This document shows, one piece after another, positions 29,072 through 39,063 of a DNA stretch of 64,000 nucleotides. The notes below the pieces were generated by a model. It ran no database searches. It saw only the letters and a list, made by a program, of their open reading frames with translations, and was not told the origin of the DNA. Where the stretch lies: contig JAYVGP010000007.1 in assembly GCA_043772005.1 (NCBI GenBank), positions 62,001 to 126,000 of the forward strand, in the 5' to 3' direction. This DNA is from JAYSSF01 sp043772005. Lineage in GTDB: Bacteria; Patescibacteriota; Gracilibacteria; Absconditabacterales; Absconditicoccaceae. Each line of letters starts with the position of its first letter. Position 1 is the first letter of the stretch. A program made the position numbers and the translations under genes.

Positions 29072-32000
29072 ATGTTTAATGCAATTATACAAGCAGCATT
29101 GCGTCATAGATTGTGGTTTATGATTGCATATGTGATATTGATCATGTTGGGTATACGATCGATGACACAACTCCCCGTAGATGTATTACCCGATCTCAAT
29201 AGACCACGCGTCACAATATTTACCGAAGCAGAATGATTATGAGCACAAGATGTCGAACAAGTAGTCACGATGCCGCTCGAGAGAACCTTTGCAACTATAC
29301 CCGGAGTACAAGCAGTAAGAAGTAGTTCAGCACTTGGATTGTCAGTGATTAATGTAGAATTTGATCGATGATCCAAGACAAGCCTTAATCGTCAACAAGT
29401 ATTTGAGAGAATGCAATCTGTAAGTCTACCTGAATGAGTACATACCAGTGTAGCTCCAGAGACGGCACTATTATGAGAGATATTGCGAATATGATTGAGT
29501 TCTGATGATCCTAGTATTGATCAGTCACAATTGAGATGAATCGCTGAGTCGAGTATTAGACAAACCCTCACCAATATTCAGTGAATATCTAATCTCCTCA
29601 TCATGTGATGAAGTCCTAAACAATATACCATAGAGATCGATCCCAATAAGGCTGTCTCTCGTGGTGTAAGTAATGAAGATATCATCGCAGCACTAGAAAA
29701 TAGTACTTTCCCGGCAGGATGATGAGTAGTATTACAGAAGACTACCGAATTCCCAGTATCTATTATGCCAATTCCAGGAAATAATAAAAATATCTGATCT
29801 ATCCAGATCACTCAAAACGAGGTATGAAAAACAATCATTAATGATATCGCATCAATTACGCAATGATCCAACGCTCAAAGAAGATGAGATGCGTTGATTG
29901 ATGGTAAACCATGAGTCATTATTCGTATCTCGAAGATACCATCAGCAAACACAATGGCTCTTACTGAGGAAATCGAAGCACAAATCACGAGCATCGAAGC
30001 AAATCTACCGAAATGAGTAGTCTTACATAAAGAGCTATTTAGACAATGAAACTTCATAGAAAAATGACTCCATAATGTACAAAAGTCACTTATTGAAGCC
30101 ATGATCATCGTCGCAGTTGTGATTGCAATGTTCTTAGTGAACATAAGGACTACGATCATTGTGTTATTATCATTACCAATTACATTTTTACTGACAGCAA
30201 TTGTGTTTAAGGTGTTTGGCATATGAATCGATATTATGATCTTGTGAGGACTGACAATTGCAATTGGTGAACTGGTAGATGATTCTATTGTTGATATGGA
30301 AAACGTCTATAGAAGACTCAAAGAAAACTATCTACGCCCACTACACAAGCAACATGAGTGGTGGAAGATCATCTTTGATGCATCCAGAGAGGTAAGATGA
30401 AGTGTTGTGTTTGCTACCATCCTTCAGATGATTGTATTTATACCGTTTCTTATGCTTCCTGGTTTAGATGGGAAGCTACTTGCCCCTATTGGTACTGCAT
30501 ATCTCATCTCTTCATGGGTGTCTTTAATTGTAGCACTTACCTTCGTACCTGCAATCTGTTCCTATATATTGCCATGATGGATCAAGAGAAAATACCATAC
30601 AAAATACCCAGAACTCTATGAAACTAAAGATGATCAGGTAACGGAGAATCTCGCTGCAGAAAACGAGAGAATCAATAAGATTATCGAAAAAGAAGAAGAT
30701 ACTTGGCTGACAAAAAAACTAAAAGATCTTGCTATCCATCCTATCAAACGAAGTCTTAATCATCCTAAAAAAGCACTATTCTGAGCGTTATTGTGTTTGC
30801 CTATTACCGTAATGATGTACTTCAATGTACAAAAAGAGTGATTACCACCATTCAACGAGACAAGTTATACGATAGGAATCACCACTAAGCCATGAAGCTC
30901 ACTGGAATACACACTATGAATTACCGAAAAGTTTGCTGGGGAACTAGCTCAGATCCCATGAATATTGTCGACAGCAACCATCTTATGAAGAGCGGATGCA
31001 GATCCTCATGCTCAATGATCTAACAATGCTGAGATAGAAGCAGAGCTAGGAATCAAAGTAACTAACGATCAAAAAGCACAAATCTATAATCAAATTAACA
31101 AAATTATCCAAGAATATAAACAATACGCTGTGATATCTATATGACAACCAATCACACATCGTGTTGAAGAATTGGTCTCATGAATCAGGGCACCGTTGGT
31201 TATCAAACTATATGGTCCAGATATTGATAAACTGGAAGAATATGGTAAACAGATGCTTGCTATGATTGAATGAGTCGATGGAGTGATCAATGCAAGTCTC
31301 GAACCACAAACCAAAGTACCATCCATTATTGCTGTACCAAACCTAGTTAATCAATCACTGTATGGGATCAGTAATAATGAAGTCAAAGAACTAATCGAAA
31401 CAGCAATATGAGGAAAAGAGGTGTCGCAAATTATTGATGGGCAGCTAAGATATCCTATCATTGTGACATATGATCCAGAACTCAAGTGATCAATACAAAG
31501 ACTATCTGCGCTACCAGTATTGAGTCCAAGTGGACAGCAAGTGACTCTAGGAAGCCTAACTACGATCAATGAGTCCAAAGCCAGAAACATGATCAACCAT
31601 GAAAACGGTCAGAGAAGAATAGTGATTCAATGATTTACTCAAGATAGAGGAATCGTGGATGTAGTAGAAGATATCAAAGTCAAACTGAAAGACCTAAAAC
31701 TTGACAACTCGTATCGTATTTCCTACGAATGATTATATCAAGCACAACAAGAATCATCTCTACTATTGTCTATTGTGACTGTCTTTGTGTTGTTAGGAAT
31801 ATGTGGCGTATTATATCTTCATTTCCGTTCTGGAAGAATTGTTGCACAGCTCTTACTGGATATTCTCACATGATGGTTATGATGAATGATTTGAGTATGG
31901 CTATCATGATGAGTACTTTCTACTGCGCATCTTGTATGATTTATAGCACTAATGGGCATTGTGGGACGTAATGGTATCATGTTAATTGACCACTATAAAC

Positions 32001-32299
32001 ATCTATATTTAGTAGATTGACTACCTTGGAATCAGCAAACTATCATCAAATGATCGCTCGAAAGAGTGGTGCCTGTATCAATGACAGCGCTATCTGCAAT
32101 ACTATGATTGCTGCCATTGGTATTTGCGGCCAAAGATACTGGTAATGAAATCTTATGACCAATTGCGATTGTAACATTCCGATGATTGGTTGTGTCTACT
32201 GCAATTGAGTTGTTTATTAGACCATGAGTATTCTACCACTTCAATAAAGCTCCTACTAAACAAAACAATAATGCAAATAATGAAATAACCTTTGATTAG
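29072..32299 (+). CDS. RND efflux pump, heavy-metal (CusA/CzcA) type
   Basis: 1075 residues, ATG 29072-29074 to TAG 32297-32299, full family length. First TM MFNAIIQAALRHRLWFMIAY; then LPVDVLPDLNRPRVTIFTEA, typical of the HME family. TM4 region LGGLTIAIGELVDDSIVDME (about 387-406) aligns with the CusA segment containing conserved acidic proton-relay residues. MGIVGRNGIMLIDHY (about 955-970) is the second family signature. CusA/CzcA proteins export Cu(I)/Ag(I) or Zn/Co/Cd by proton antiport; neighbours point to Cu/Ag. Dozens of Gly are TGA. Its partner adaptor is directly upstream. Confidence 0.92.
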
Positions 32300-32358
32300 T
32301 AAAACAATATCAATAAATCTGACATATATTACTCTTTTAATTATTCCTTTTTATACCC

Positions 32359-32976
32359 ATGAAAACACTTCTTATTAGTTCTGTAATTCTGACTACACTT
32401 TTTCTTGCTTGATGTTCTGACAAACAAGTAACAGAAAATACCACTATACAAAACCCGATAGCACAGCAACAAACAATTCCTGACGATTCAAAAAATATGG
32501 ATTGAATGTGAAATGATACTATGGCAGAAATGAATCATGCAGCTATCACTAGTGAAGAACAATTCATTGCTGAAATGATACCACATCATAAAGAGGCAGT
32601 AAATACTGCTAAAATTATTGTAGCTAAATGAGAAAATTCAACGCTCAAAAAAATAGCTCAAGCTATTGTGGATGGACAAAGTAGTGAAATTACTATGCTC
32701 CAGGGGTGGTTAACTTCTCGATATCCATCAAGTAGCTATAAGCCTACATACCAAAATATGATGAGACCACTTGATAAAGTCTCATGACATGATCTTGAGG
32801 ATCAATTTATGGATGACATGATCAAGCATCACGAATGAGCAATCAAAATGGCAGAACAAGTACTTGAGATAAGCCAAAAACCAGAAATTGTAAAATTTGC
32901 AAATGATGTCATCAATACCCAATCAAGTGAAATAATAGAATTTCAAAAATTACTTGATACAAAAGATAGACATTAA
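32359..32976 (+). CDS. DUF305 lipoprotein
   Basis: 205 residues, ATG 32359-32361 to TAA 32974-32976. Lipobox LFLAGCS with the lipidated Cys at 19; the preceding Gly is TGA. Two DUF305 halves: FIAEMIPHHKEAVNTAKI (about 71-88) and FMDDMIKHHEGAIKMAEQVL (about 150-169), each with the HH pair, plus a Met-rich stretch (MDGMGNDTMAEMNH). DUF305 proteins are four-helix bundles often found with copper-resistance genes; the HH and Met residues suggest Cu or Ag binding outside the membrane. A second family member lies at 35328-36125. Confidence 0.85.
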
Positions 32977-33027
32977 TTCTCTAACTTAGAACCTACATTA
33001 ATTTATCATTCCCCTAGTAGTATTCAT

Positions 33028-34227
33028 ATGGAATCAAACACACAACGTAAAAAAAGACTTAATCAAGAACAATATGGAAAAGGAGTATATCCTTTATCCA
33101 CTACAAAATCATATCGATGATGGGTTGTGTGATGTATTGCACTAGTAGTAATATGATATGTTGCGGTAGCCAAAAATATGATCAATCTATGATCAAGCAT
33201 CGAACTACAAGAGGATGACCGATCCAAGTGAGCAAGTGATGCCACCGTAGTGCTCACTGAGTATCTGGATTTTGAGTGTGAGGCATGTGGAGCCAACTAT
33301 CCAATCCTCAAGCAACTCTATCAGGAATTCTCCGGAGATATGAAGATCGTAGTTCGTTACTTCCCTCTCCCGTGACATAGTAATTCATCAACCGCGGCAT
33401 ATGCAGCACAAGCAGCTGGTCAGCAAGGTAAGTTTTGGCAGATGCATGATCTATTGTTTGAGACTCAGTCATTGCGATGAGAAAAAAGACAAGTAAACCA
33501 AGAACAATTTGTCTCATATGCACAAAAAATCTGACTTGATATCCAGAAGTTTAGGTCTGATGTTGCATCACAGTCTGTGCAAGATAGAGTCTTGAGAGAC
33601 AAGAAACAATGAGAAAAACTAGGGATCACCGGTACTCCAGCATTCTTCCTCAATGGTCAGAGAATCCAAAATCCAAGAAATATCGAAGAGTTTAGAACTC
33701 TCATCAAAGCAGAACTCCTCAAAAACCCCAAGAAACCAAGAGGTAAAAAAGTACATGAACACGCTGATTTTAAACTATTTATCAACAATACAGAGTTTAG
33801 TCTCAGTGGTGACAAATATCAATCTACCACTGGTAATAATCTTGACGAAGAGCAACATCTTCATGATAATAATGGATGAAATATCCACAAGCACCTTACT
33901 ACTCAGACAATTGCAGATTTTCTTGCTTCACTTAAGATCTCACTCACATCAACATGTATTACACTAGATGATAGTCAAAGCTATTGTAATGAAGGAGATA
34001 AAATACTCAAATTCTTTGTCAATGACAAACTCATGACAGACTTCATGGCATACGAATTTAGTGATCTGGATCGTATCCTGATATCATATGGAGCAGAAAC
34101 TGATGAACAAATTCAATCACAGCTCGACTCAGTAACCGACCTATCATGTATGTATTCTGCTATCTGTCCAGAAAGAGGTAAGCCACCAACGGAGACTTGT
34201 GTGGTGGGTATGTGATGAGAGTGCTAA
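33028..34227 (+). CDS. DsbA-like thioredoxin-fold protein with C-terminal domain
   Basis: 399 residues, ATG 33028-33030 to TAA 34225-34227. Membrane anchor at about 33-50. DsbA-family domain at about 65-235 with active site CEAC (in LDFECEACGANYPILKQLY) and the cis-Pro loop GITGTPAFFLNG. The C-terminal 150 residues begin HEHADFKLFING-like (VHEHADFKLFINNTEF), contain HLHDNNGGNIHKH and a Cys pair, and end CVVGMGGEC. This second domain is seen in other thioredoxin-like proteins of archaea and environmental bacteria; its role is not known to me. The His clusters fit metal binding. Likely keeps Cys-rich envelope proteins of the island in the right redox state (inference). Confidence 0.83.
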
Positions 34228-34263
34228 ATTTTATAATTCTATTTTATCTAAAATTTTATACTA

Positions 34264-34839
34264 ATGACCTACAACAAACAACATCTTATATCTCTCATGG
34301 AATATATTTGAATCTGACTGATATGATGATCTATCACTCACGGTTTCTTCTCCGGTACCAGAAGCTTGATTACTGCAATCATTGGGATACTATTATTTAC
34401 AATTGCAGAATATCTCAAATGATGACAAAAAGATTATCTCAAACTTATTATCTGAAGTCTGGTGTTTTCGATTGCTATTGGTATGGTATCAGGATGATTT
34501 CAACACTTCTTGGATAGTCCTCTGAGAAGCTTATGGGTTATACCAGTAGGATGGTTTGTCTCAACACTTATCTTCCCATTCAAGGAGTGACTAACAACAT
34601 ACAATCTCACCAAATCACTTGCGATCTGATGAATAATCAGTATATGATTACTATGAGCTTTGTATGCTCTGACTCAAATCCTACCTCAAAGCTATTTTGG
34701 AGTAACATGAGGACATCATGGAGAGCAAGTAAGTAATGAAACCACAATACAATCATCATGATCTATCGCAAATCTACCAACTACTACTGAGATCACCATC
34801 ACACAACCTAAACATGAAGATGATCCAAATCATCACTAG
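34264..34839 (+). CDS. Membrane protein of the metal island, unknown family
   Basis: 191 residues, ATG 34264-34266 to TAG 34837-34839. Four or five hydrophobic helices: YIGIGLIGGSITHGFFSG, LITAIIGILLFTIAEYL, LKLIIGSLVFSIAIGMVSGG, LWVIPVGWFVSTLIFPF, GGIISIGLLGALYAL. Many glycines, most coded TGA, so a standard-code reading would cut it into several pieces. The C-terminal tail is soluble and ends in EDDPNHH. His in TM1 and the loop (GGFQHF, GGHHGEQ) might bind metal. Not recognised. It lies 36 bp after the DsbA-like gene. Confidence 0.7.
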
Positions 34840-34895
34840 TAATACTAAACATCTTACTATTGCATTATATAAATTTAAGCGTACACTAATCTTGT

Positions 34896-34908
34896 CCTGT
34901 GGTAAGGT
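34896..34908. promoter_or_regulatory. Second copy of the metallothionein upstream motif
   Basis: CCTGTGGTAAGGT, followed by TATA, lies 28 bp before the copper-storage protein start. It matches CCTATGGTTAGGT before the metallothionein at 11 of 13 positions. A common regulator, probably CsoR, is inferred. Confidence 0.45.
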
Positions 34909-34936
34909 TATAACATTTTAGTTTTTAATAAAACTT

Positions 34937-35227
34937 ATGATGATGAACTCAAACTGTGATAAATATTGTACTGATTGTATTGCTGCATGCGAACAATGTG
35001 TCATCCAATGTGAAAAGGATGGTAATGTCGAGTGTGCAAAACTATGTAAGGATTGTATCGATTGTTGTAAACTATGTCTTAATATGAGCTCAAGATGATC
35101 AGAATTCTATAAAGATGCCTGTATAATGTGTTGCAAAGTGTGTGAAAAATGTGCTACATCTTGCAAAGCATGAGGTTATGCAGACTGTGCTAAAGCTTGT
35201 GAAGATTGTAAAATGGCTATGGAGTAA
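34937..35227 (+). CDS. Four-helix Cys-rich copper storage protein (Csp/DUF326-like)
   Basis: 96 residues with 21 cysteines, ATG 34937-34939 (three ATGs in a row) to TAA 35225-35227. Helical repeats of CxxC and CxxxC, for example CTDCIAACEQCVIQC, CAKLCKDCIDCCKLC, CIMCCKVCEKCATSC and CAKACEDC, match the inward-facing Cys of four-helix-bundle copper-binding proteins (Csp), which hold many Cu(I) ions. No signal peptide, so a cytosolic form (Csp3-like) is likely; however it is shorter than Csp3. It follows a separate motif-bearing gap of 97 bp and may have its own promoter. Confidence 0.86.
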
Positions 35228-35327
35228 TGCTATATGCGAATAAATACTCAAAAAAAGTTATTGCCACAGGATTATTTGATACTATATACCACACATACGT
35301 ATTTTTATTATATATTTTTTCTTACTA

Positions 35328-36125
35328 ATGAACAAATTACTAACTCTTAGCACAAGCTTGATCGTACTTGCTACTCTCGCATGATGCTCACTAAGCAAAA
35401 AACCTATCGAAACAAATTCATGATCGACGTCTCTCCCGGCTGCAGATGAAAACACCATCCACGGATGTCTTATGTGAGGTGGAAAAAATTGTGATATCAT
35501 CATGAATCCAGCTAATAAAACAACCTATGGTGAAACAATCAAAAAAGTATGTGATATGATGCCGATGGCTGCATGTAAAACTTATTTTAGCAAATGATCT
35601 TCTACAAGCGATCATAAAGATATGTCAGGTCACACAATGAATCACGCAGACATGGTACAGTCAGAATTTGATTTTATCACTTTGATGATCCCACATCATC
35701 AGGAGGCCGTTGATACGAGTACTACTCTACTCAAAACTACAACTAAGCCTGATCTCATCGCACTAGCGAGTGGTATCGTGGCAGGGCAAGCAAAAGAAAT
35801 CCAAATGATGCAATGATGGCTCGCTCAGCGATACTCTGGTATGAAATATGAAGGAATGTGATACATGCCTATGATGAGATCTACTACTGGACTTACGCCA
35901 GAACAAACTGACAAGCAGTGGACTGAAGATATGATTGTGCATCATCAATGAGCTGTCGATATGGCAAAAAAGCTGATTGAAATCATGAATGAAAAAGATC
36001 AATTCATTAAGACAACTGCTGAATGAGCAGCATTTAGAGAAGATCTCAGAAGGTTTGCCAACAATATCATTAAGACTCAAACCAAGGAGATCTACCAGAT
36101 GAAGCAGATACTAAACACGAAATAA
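35328..36125 (+). CDS. DUF305 lipoprotein with extra N-terminal Cys domain
   Basis: 265 residues, ATG 35328-35330 to TAA 36123-36125. Lipobox LATLAGCS, Cys20. Residues 45-90 form an added segment with four Cys (HGCLMGGGKNCDIIMNPANK, VCDMMPMAACKTYF). The DUF305 halves are FITLMIPHHQEAVDTSTTLL and WTEDMIVHHQGAVDMAKKLI, both with HH. Met content is high (MGYMPMMRS, MNHADM). It is the last gene of the island and is followed by a terminator (36188). Probably an outer copper/silver-binding lipoprotein like the one at 32359, with a Cys-based extra site (inference). Confidence 0.83.
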
Positions 36126-36187
36126 GAGAACTTTGGCAAGTTAGTTCTAGTGAAGCCCTTGAATTATCACGATGATTACATACAAAA

Positions 36188-36214
36188 GAGATAGATTTAA
36201 TTTCTATCTTTTTT
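36188..36214 (+). terminator. Terminator at the end of the metal island
   Basis: AGATAG-N9-CTATCT followed by TTTTTTG. The T-run ends 3 bp before the ATG of the next gene (36218), so the latter must be read from transcripts that pass the hairpin or start inside it. Confidence 0.7.
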
Positions 36215-36217
36215 GCT

Positions 36218-36817
36218 ATGAAAGAATCAAAACTATCTCAAACTGATGTCGTGCCAAAGTCTACACATCACACCTTTAGGAACATGATGCTTCTAATACT
36301 CTTTGCTCTGGCGATCTGGAGCTGGTTTAACTACCTCCCACAACATGCGATCGATACTCTTGCTGTACTCAACGATCGTGCATATATTCAGATCAACAAG
36401 TGGTTGTGAGTAGAGGTCAGTCAACCATTAGACTACAGCCTCATGCTGCCTACTCAAGTAGTAGCTCCAGCTATCACAAGCGGAGAAGTCATGAGTGGTG
36501 ATACAAACACTGGAGATAGTCAGATAAGTGGATGATCAAATATTGTCACAATTGGTCGAAGTGCAGATAGTCAGACATGAGCTGCCGTTAGTGGAGATAT
36601 CAATACTGGCACTACAATATGGGATGAAGTCGACGCCAATAATGCAAATAACACAGTAGTACCAAGCGAAACAAACACTACTACAATGCCAGCCAGTCCT
36701 AGTAGTTCAGCTATGAGTATTACAGTGGGCTGACAGACTATCACAGTCGATGGCACTCTTGATGAAGATATCATCATCAATGGTAACGGATATACTATTA
36801 CCGTAGAGCAAAATTAA
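36218..36817 (+). CDS. Membrane-anchored Thr/Ser/Gly-rich protein
   Basis: 199 residues, ATG 36218-36220 to TAA 36815-36817. Single membrane helix at about 23-42 (MMLLILFALAIWSWFNYLP). Residues 80-165 are low-complexity T/S/N/G (SGEVMSGDTNTGDS, SGGSN), like a wall-spanning linker. The C-terminal end is a short beta segment, ITVGGQTITVDGTLDEDIII and GNGYTITVE. No known family. It is followed after 1 bp by the phosphodiester glycosidase gene, so the two are almost certainly co-translated; an envelope function is likely. Confidence 0.65.
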
Positions 36818-36818
36818 T

Positions 36819-37610
36819 ATGAAATATCTCATCGCAATCATTGTACTACTAGGATGAATCAGTCAGACTTATGCATATAACCCTGCTACTGATGTGTCAT
36901 CGTGAGCTCGAGTAGATAGGACGATCAAACATCCTTATTACCGTGAATCTAAGTGATCTTATGACCTGTATATGAGTAGCGGCGTATATTTATTTGCTCT
37001 TAAATCTAGTATCCAGCCTATATGGAACGCAAGTGGTACCAATGCAAGAAAGCTTCAGTCTGAACATAAGTTTGATCTCGTGACTAATGCTGGTTATTTT
37101 ACCTATCATGGTGCAAGCAATAGCTTCCAGCCTGCAGGAAGAATTGTGGACGGAATCAGAGTCATCAGATCAATGGTCAAGGAGTTCTTTAGTAAATGAT
37201 TAGATAAGAATCTGGCCGTAACCTTAATCTATCGTAATAAATCTAATACAGTAGAACTATCTCATAATGATATTGTTGTGCCCACCACAGGTATATGGGC
37301 TCGATATACTGGACCTCAGATCATCCAATCTGGTCAGATTCTTACTGATATTACAGCCAATATATCTCATCGACAACGCAAGGCAACCAGAACCTTTCTT
37401 ATCATAGATATGAATGGAAAGCCACATCTGTGAGTCACAATTGAATGATACACACTTCCCGCTCTCGCAGCTAAGATTCAGGAAATGAAGGTATTTTACT
37501 GAAAATATCATGTCGTCAATATGGACTGATGAAGCTCGACGGCGCTCGCCGCTGGGACTAGATACTGGAATAGTAGAAGCAGACTACCATGGTTTTTTGG
37601 AGTGAAATAA
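36819..37610 (+). CDS. NAGPA-type phosphodiester glycosidase (DUF2233)
   Basis: 263 residues, ATG 36819-36821 to TAA 37608-37610. Signal peptide MKYLIAIIVLLGGISQTYAY. The fold's landmarks are LVTNAGYFTYHGASNSFQP (about 83-101), the central FLIIDMNGKPHLGVTIEG and the C-terminal VVNMDGGSSTALAAGTRYW (about 227-245). NMDGGSSTAL is the diagnostic motif of NAGPA (uncovering enzyme)-like proteins, which cleave sugar-phosphodiester bonds. In bacteria they are linked to wall or exopolysaccharide turnover. The start overlaps the previous stop region (TAATATG). Confidence 0.83.
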
Positions 37611-37689
37611 TCTTATAAATTATTGTGCTCTATATTTTCTTATATAAGGATAGAATTGATTGTACGATCATCTTCACTATAATATCTCC

Positions 37690-38505
37690 ATGTCCAAAAT
37701 TTACACCACTACACATAACATCACTACTCTCCCCAATATGTCCGACTATCTCCAAGTCGACCCAAAAAACTCTCCTCAATGAGGACCTGCTTTTTTGGAA
37801 CATCTATTTAGTAAATTGGATAGTAATATTGCCAAATGAGGAAGATCTCTGATTCTGACTTTGACCAAGAAGAGCTCTGAAGAGGTGACAAATTTCCTAG
37901 TGAGCAAATGATATAAGACCTATTATCTCCATAGTGAAATCGCTACCAACGATCGCTGGGAAATCATCAATAAACTTCGTAGTGGGGAGATTGACGTACT
38001 AGTGGGTATCAACCTTCTCAGAGAGGGAATCGATCTACCTGAGGTGACGTTTATCGGAATATTGGATGCGGACAAGGAAGGGTTCCTTAGATCTACTACA
38101 TCACTCATCCAGATCATCGGTCGTGCAGCGCGTAACCCCGATAGTGAAGTGATCTTATATGCTGATACCATGACAGAGAGTATGACCAAAGCACTCTACG
38201 AGACCTATCGTCGTCGTCAGATCCAGCATCAACACAATTTGATTCATGACATCTCCCCACAGATGGCAGTCTCCAACATCAAGCAACTTGATAGTGTGAA
38301 AACAGATGCTGACTTACAATCCAGTCAGACTTTTGGGTGATTGACTCGTGGCAAGACCAAACGTCTCAAACGTATGACCAAAGCTGAGCAAGCCATGATG
38401 GTCTATGAATTACAAAAGCAACTCAAGATCCATGTCGACGCTTGGGAGTTTGAGGAAGCAGCCAAGATAAGAGATCAGCTCAAGGAATTAGCTGGAGAAA
38501 AATAA
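37690..38505 (+). CDS. uvrB: Truncated UvrB (helicase domain 2 and UVR motif only)
   Basis: 271 residues, ATG 37690-37692 to TAA 38503-38505; full UvrB has about 660. Present: LILTLTKKSSEEV, YLHSEIATNDRWEII, VLVGINLLREGIDLPEV (motif V), ILDADKEGFLRS, LIQIIGRAARN (motif VI), the tail QHQHNLIHDISPQ and the UVR motif (EFEEAAKIRDQLKEL). Absent: Walker A, the beta-hairpin, domain 2 and Walker B. No trace of them lies in the 79 bp before it or in the preceding gene. It starts with a new N-terminus MSKIYTTTHNITTLPNMSDY. Either a degenerate uvrB or a shortened protein with another role; the frame and motifs are intact, which favours retention. Confidence 0.85.
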
Positions 38506-38523
38506 AAAGAAACATAATTTCGC

Positions 38524-38556
38524 CTCCTCGTCATTGCAAGGCACGAAGCAATCCAT
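38524..38556. repeat. Interspersed palindromic repeat fragment
   Basis: CTCCTCGTCATTGCAAGGCA followed by CGAAGCAATCCAT matches one arm of the palindromic repeat inside ileS (10239-10321). It is intergenic, just after the truncated uvrB. Confidence 0.6.
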
Positions 38557-38580
38557 ACTTCAAACCAACCTAAAAATACA

Positions 38581-38612
38581 AAAAGTCTCGAAAAATACCG
38601 AGACTTTTTATT
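38581..38612. terminator. Terminator between convergent genes
   Basis: AAAAGTCTCG / CGAGACTTTT with a short loop and T-runs on both sides, after the truncated uvrB and before the stop of the 97-aa minus-strand gene. Confidence 0.85.
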
Positions 38613-38632
38613 TCTGAGAATTACCCAGAGAA

Positions 38633-38926
38633 TTACCTTGAACAATAAGTTTTTCTATCCCACCAGACGAGCAATAAAATCATCAATCCACATACAAAAA
38701 AAACTAGATTTGAAGTAGTATTTTGCTCTAAGATATGAATCTTAAACTCATCAACAGATAAAGTTCTTCCAAACTTCTCAATAAAGAGAGATAATCCTCC
38801 CCAAACTAAACAAGCTTGACCTAACTGAGAACTAGCCCAAGATAAAATTCTGATATTTTCTCTTACTTTATACAACAATGCTGCACCAAATAAGACAAAG
38901 AGGGAAATAATGTAAGTATTAGACAT
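38633..38926 (-). CDS. Small membrane protein
   Basis: 97 residues, ATG 38924-38926 to TAA 38633-38635. Three hydrophobic segments: IISLFVLFGAALLY (about 5-18), LGQACLVWGGLSLFI (about 35-49) and LVFFVCGLMILLLVWW (about 73-88). Short charged loops. No family recognised. It has few glycines and all are GGN. Monocistronic, with its own terminator. Confidence 0.58.
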   Translation of the reverse strand: MSNTYIISLFVLFGAALLYKVRENIRILSWASSQLGQACLVWGGLSLFIEKFGRTLSVDEFKIHILEQNTTSNLVFFVCGLMILLLVWWDRKTYCSR

Positions 38927-39063
38927 AATTTTTTTGTTTTTTGTTTAATTTACTAATAGCAAATATCTCACTTTTTGCAAGTCTTTTTTATTATGTCAAC
39001 TATAATCTATAGAATAATAATATAATACTTTGAAATCGTGGTTAAAACCGCTATGTACAGCAT

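Noticed and set aside
37611..37689. Remains of the uvrB N-terminal half upstream of the truncated gene
   Set aside because: The 79 bp are non-coding and the preceding gene is an intact glycosidase; no Walker A or hairpin motif is found.
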